Below, in pieces: positions 5,410 through 8,204 of a stretch of 8,204 nt of DNA. Under the pieces are notes generated by a model. It had not been told where the DNA came from and made no database searches. It saw nothing but the letters and a program-made list of their open reading frames with translations. The DNA is from Verrucomicrobiota bacterium. GTDB lineage: Bacteria; Verrucomicrobiota; Verrucomicrobiia; Limisphaerales; JAEYXS01. The translations under genes and the position numbers were made by a program. Location: contig JAJNBN010000125.1 in assembly GCA_021156225.1 (NCBI GenBank), forward strand, positions 1-8,204. Reading direction: 5' to 3'. Each line of letters begins with the position of its first letter. Position 1 is the first letter of the stretch.

Positions 5410-7251
5410 GTGAATACGGCGGAAAAAATCGATCAGGCGACGAAGGCAGTGCGCGCGGCTTTGCTGACGGAGCGCAATGCCCAAGGGCATTGGACGGGGG
5501 AGCTCTCGCCCAGTGCGCTCTCCACGGCCACGGCAGTCTGCGCCCTGGCCACGGTGGCGCATCAGACGGGAGAGACGCAATACGATGGGCAGATCCAACA
5601 GGGACTGCAATGGCTGGCGACACATGCCAATGCCGATGGCGGCTGGGGCGATACCACGCGGAGCTTCAGCAACATCAGCACGACGACGTTGGGATGGGCG
5701 GCATTTGGATCGGTGAAAGGGGCGGATGAGCAATACCGTAACACCGTCGCGGCGGCGGAGAAATGGCTGACGCAAAAGACCGGGGGCGTCACTCCGGATA
5801 AATTGGTGCCAGCCATCGTGCAACGGTATGGGAAGGATCGCACGTTCTCGGTGCCCATCCTCACGATGTGCGCCATCGCGGGACGGCTGGGCATCGGTAA
5901 GGCGGCTTGGAAGCATGTGCTGCCCCTGCCGTTCGAACTGGCGGCGTTGCCGGCGAAATTTTATGCGGCAGCGCGTTTACCAGTGGTGAGTTATGCGCTG
6001 CCCGCGCTCATCGCCATCGGGCAGGTGCGGCATGATCGCCTGCCCACGCGGAATCCGATCACGCGATTTTTTCGCGACAAGACGCGCGCGAAGACATTGG
6101 AGGTGCTGACGAGCATCCAGCCGCCGAACGGTGGTTTTCTGGAGGCTACACCGCTGACGAGCTTCGTCACGATGAGCCTGGCGGCGGCGGGTTTGCCGAA
6201 GCATATCGTGGCGAAACGCGGGGCGGATTTTTTGTCGGCATCGATGCGCGCGGAGGGGAGCTGGGCGATCGATACGAATCTGGCGACGTGGGTGACGACG
6301 CTCGCGATCAACGGGCTGGCTGCGGGAGGGGAACTGAACTTCACATCGGCGGAACGCGAGGCATTGGTGGAATGGCTTTTGCAGCAGCAATATCGCACGG
6401 TGCATCCATACACGAATGCGGCGCCGGGTGGTTGGGCGTGGACGGATCTGCCGGGTGGAGTGCCGGATGCGGATGACACGCCGGGGGCATTGCTGGCGCT
6501 GCACCATCTGGGGATTGATTCACCGCGTGTGGTGGCTGCCGGAGCGGCGGGTTGTGAATGGTTGCTGGGGTTACAGAATGGTGATGGGGGCATACCGACT
6601 TTCTGTCGCGGGTGGGGCACGTTGCCGTTTGATCGCAGCAGCCAGGATCTCACGGCGCATACGTTGCGAGCATGGCATGTGTGGGAGAAGCATCTGCCGG
6701 GTGAATTAAAAAAACAGGTGGGGAGAGGTATCGGCAAAGCACTCGGCTATCTGCGTCAGACACAGCAGGATGATGGGTCGTGGTTACCTTTGTGGTTTGG
6801 CAACCAGCATGCAGCGGACGATGAGAATCCCACGTATGGCACGGCGAAAGTAGTGCTGGCGCTGAGTGAAGTGGCCGAGCGTTTGCAGACGGAAGACGTC
6901 GCGGCGTTGGAACGTGGTGTCGAGTGGCTGGCGTTGCACCAGCAGCCGGGAGGGAGTTGGAGCGGAGCTAAGAGTGGGCCTGCCTCAATCGAGGAAACGG
7001 CGGTGGTGATCGAGGCTTTGGCGGCGGCGTTGACGTGTGGGAAGCTGACGCAGCGAACGGTGCTGCCGCACACGATCCTTTCCGGAGCGACGTGGCTGGC
7101 CAACGAGATCAATCAGGGACATAGGCACGAAGCGAAACCCATCGGCTTTTATTTCGCGAAATTGTGGTATTACGAGAAGCTGTATCCGCTTGTCTTTACG
7201 GCAGGAGCGCTGGAACGGGTGAAGGGATTAGTGAAGAGAGGGCTGATCTAG
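5410..7251 (+). CDS. Squalene-hopene-cyclase-like class II terpene cyclase
   Basis: This is a 613-aa protein of the squalene/oxidosqualene cyclase superfamily, which protonates a polyprene and folds it into rings at the membrane surface. The acid motif is intact: Asp353-Ala-Asp355-Asp356-Thr in GVPDADDTPG, matching the DxDDTA of hopene cyclases. QW-type repeats are seen near residues 66-80 (ADGGWG), 281-285, 383-394, 448-458 (DDGSW) and 504-517 (PGGSW). The N-terminal HWTGEL (27-32) and the C-terminal LWYYEKLYPL (585-594) also fit. It differs from textbook hopene cyclases in two cavity segments: GGIPTFCRGWG (393-403) replaces GGWGAFD, and PLWFGNQ...NPTYGT (460-478) replaces GRWGVNYIYGT. The product is therefore uncertain. 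The start is GTG at 5410; an in-frame stop at 5386 leaves no other option nearby. No isoprenoid genes adjoin it. Confidence 0.88.
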   Translation: MNTAEKIDQATKAVRAALLTERNAQGHWTGELSPSALSTATAVCALATVAHQTGETQYDGQIQQGLQWLATHANADGGWGDTTRSFSNISTTTLGWAAFGSVKGADEQYRNTVAAAEKWLTQKTGGVTPDKLVPAIVQRYGKDRTFSVPILTMCAIAGRLGIGKAAWKHVLPLPFELAALPAKFYAAARLPVVSYALPALIAIGQVRHDRLPTRNPITRFFRDKTRAKTLEVLTSIQPPNGGFLEATPLTSFVTMSLAAAGLPKHIVAKRGADFLSASMRAEGSWAIDTNLATWVTTLAINGLAAGGELNFTSAEREALVEWLLQQQYRTVHPYTNAAPGGWAWTDLPGGVPDADDTPGALLALHHLGIDSPRVVAAGAAGCEWLLGLQNGDGGIPTFCRGWGTLPFDRSSQDLTAHTLRAWHVWEKHLPGELKKQVGRGIGKALGYLRQTQQDDGSWLPLWFGNQHAADDENPTYGTAKVVLALSEVAERLQTEDVAALERGVEWLALHQQPGGSWSGAKSGPASIEETAVVIEALAAALTCGKLTQRTVLPHTILSGATWLANEINQGHRHEAKPIGFYFAKLWYYEKLYPLVFTAGALERVKGLVKRGLI

Positions 7252-7405
7252 GGCAGGTAAGGCGCTGGTGCCCGGGTGATGCTGAATTGGAGATACCAGG
7301 GCACATCACGGTCAAAAATCACCAGAGATCTGCAATTTGTGCGTATTACCGACAAGGAAATTCCCATTCCAAATATGGCGCGTTGGCCCTACCCAAGTGA
7401 CCACG

Positions 7406-7660
7406 TCATACAATATGCAGATCGGGAAATTTGGCGCGGGCCGCCGTCCGAAAAACGATCGTATCGATCTCCATGGGCAAGGTGAGCAGTTCGGTGAAAA
7501 AATAGCGCATCTCCTGCCCCTCCAATGTCTTCACCGTCGCGGTCCATTGGGAATAAGGCTGTCCTGGAGAGCAATTATCTGAAATCACCACCGCCAGTTG
7601 TTTGGTTGCCTTGATGCGGACCACTTCACCAGCATACGTTTTCAGATTTCTCAGCACCAC
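7406..7660 (-). CDS. Small protein of unknown function, paralogue A
   Basis: This is an 84-aa protein with no family I recognise. It is a clear paralogue of the gene at 7862-8113: a gap-free alignment of 79 residues gives 40 identities, including VVISDNC, GQ-x-YS-x-W, TL-x-G-x-E and the C-terminal KFP-x-L-x-IV. The alternating hydrophobic pattern with few helices suggests a small beta-barrel, perhaps SH3/KOW-like; this is inference. The start is unclear: TAG lies directly before GTG GTG CTG at 7660, there is no ATG and no good ribosome binding site, so expression is uncertain. Alignment with the ATG of paralogue B favours the second GTG (7657). Without the inserted element, the two paralogues would be 43 nt apart and probably one transcript. 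Confidence 0.6.
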   Translation of the reverse strand: MVLRNLKTYAGEVVRIKATKQLAVVISDNCSPGQPYSQWTATVKTLEGQEMRYFFTELLTLPMEIDTIVFRTAARAKFPDLHIV

Positions 7661-7703
7661 CTAGGTTAGCACAGTTTCGGTCCCTGCCAATCCGCTGCGC
7701 TGC

Positions 7704-7864
7704 TAGAGCGTGTTTAAAAATAATGTAGCCGAGTGGAGCGAAGCTTTGGCGAAGGACCAATTCCAAGCGACCCTGTGACTGAGCCGAAACGACGGCAGAA
7801 CCCAAAAAGACCGTTCCCCTCGTTCCCTTCTCCACACCGCTACATCATTTTTAAAACTGCTCTA
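7704..7864. mobile_element. 161-bp MITE-like element with terminal inverted repeats
   Basis: The left end (7704-7729, TAGAGCGTGTTTAAAAATAA then TGTAGC) and the reverse complement of the right end (7839-7864, TAGAGCAGTTTTAAAAATGA then TGTAGC) match at 22 of 26 positions. Similarity continues weakly for about 9 more bases (GTGGAG). The outermost bases are TA on both sides, consistent with duplication of a TA target, as made by IS630/Tc1-type transposases and some IS5 relatives. The interior is too short for a transposase and holds no supported gene. The element separates two paralogous genes and ends in the stop codon of paralogue B. Confidence 0.75.
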
Positions 7865-8113
7865 AACAATATATAGCCCGGGAAATTTCACCATGGCGGA
7901 ATCACGGAAAGCCTGGGCCTCAGCGACCAGCGGCAACATTTGCAGCTGCGCCAGGCGATAGATCTTTTCCTTCCCATCCAGCGTCCGCACCACCGCCGCC
8001 CATTTGGAATAGAGTTGGCCGGCGACGCAATTATCTGAAATCACGACGCCCATTTGTTGGTCGGCTTTTATCCCCACCACCCAGCCCACGTAATGTCCCA
8101 ATTCGGTCTGCAT
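7862..8113 (-). CDS. Small protein of unknown function, paralogue B
   Basis: This is an 83-aa protein about half identical to its tandem neighbour at 7406-7660 and of unknown function. Conserved features are HYVGWVVGIKA, VVISDNC, GQLYSKW, TLDGKE and the C-terminal KFPGLYIV, the same end as in paralogue A. The ATG at 8113 is chosen because it aligns with the start of paralogue A; an in-frame TTG at 8134 would add seven residues (MVHFLFG). No convincing ribosome binding site is present, only GGG directly before the ATG. The stop codon TAG is made by the tip of the MITE-like element (7862-7864). Upstream, at 8135-8204, there are G-rich runs and competing hairpins but no further gene in view. Confidence 0.62.
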   Translation of the reverse strand: MQTELGHYVGWVVGIKADQQMGVVISDNCVAGQLYSKWAAVVRTLDGKEKIYRLAQLQMLPLVAEAQAFRDSAMVKFPGLYIV

Positions 8114-8145
8114 CCCAAATAAAAAGTGAACCAAGTTCGGTGATA

Positions 8146-8166
8146 CCCCAAGGTGGGGAAATCCCC
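8146..8166 (-). promoter_or_regulatory. Competing short hairpins in the leader of paralogue B
   Basis: The GGGG at 8155-8158 can pair with CCCC at 8146-8149 or, as GGGGA (8155-8159), with TCCCC at 8162-8166. The two hairpins exclude each other. The minus strand here also carries three G-runs of four or more. This could be an attenuator-like leader of the small paralogue genes, or chance in a GC-skewed stretch. Confidence 0.2.
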
Positions 8167-8204
8167 CTTAGTTCCCCCCGGATACATGGTGAAACAGTAA
8201 CCAT

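Noticed and set aside
5991..6737. Long minus-strand reading frame opposite the cyclase gene
   Set aside because: It is a shadow produced by high GC at third codon positions; the translation is rich in Arg, Ser, Pro and Cys and shows no domain, while the plus strand encodes a clear cyclase.
7248..7367. 39-codon minus-strand frame just after the cyclase stop
   Set aside because: It has no ribosome binding site, conserved pattern or terminator, and its length is expected by chance. The gap 7252-7405 otherwise shows nothing beyond a 6-bp inverted repeat without a T-tract.
7626..7835. 69-codon minus-strand frame across the MITE-like element
   Set aside because: It crosses the element boundary and the start of paralogue A in another frame, and it is too short to be a transposase.

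Overview
The window looks like a piece of chromosome from a GC-rich Gram-negative bacterium, most likely of the Verrucomicrobiota (Pedosphaera/Limisphaerales-like), with Planctomycetota as the alternative. This rests on the gene mix (a small free-standing CBM48 protein, a divergent class II terpene cyclase, a tandem-Usp protein), on the style of the intergenic hairpin repeats, and on the scarcity of clear Shine-Dalgarno sites. No rRNA, tRNA, CRISPR array or phage gene is visible.

Left third (1-2473): the 3' part of a class I/II PLP aminotransferase, then a complete beta-class carbonic anhydrase. A convergent VanZ-family membrane protein follows on the minus strand. A REP-like double palindrome lies between the two convergent genes. 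The 430-nt gap upstream of vanZ holds a possible 40-codon gene or small RNA that ends in a very good intrinsic terminator.

Middle (2474-5119): a two-domain universal stress protein, then a 370-nt gap occupied by two copies of a three-hairpin repeat in inverted orientation. Next comes a Nudix hydrolase with tadA 8 nt behind it, probably one transcript. A short CBM48 (glycogen-binding-like) protein converges on tadA, and its terminator appears to be built into the 3' end of the tadA coding sequence.

Right (5120-8204): a 290-nt divergent promoter region, then a 613-aa squalene-hopene-cyclase-like protein with a DADD catalytic motif but rewritten cavity segments, so its substrate is uncertain. 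Beyond it, on the minus strand, lie two tandem paralogous small genes of unknown function, about half identical. They are separated by a 161-bp MITE-like element with about 26-bp terminal inverted repeats and TA flanks. The element sits exactly in the stop codon of the upstream paralogue and rebuilds that stop.

The genes mostly look like independent housekeeping or accessory units (CO2/bicarbonate balance, stress, tRNA editing, nucleotide clean-up, isoprenoid cyclisation) and not one pathway. The most unusual parts are the paralogue pair with its stop-codon element, the cyclase, and the structured intergenic DNA.
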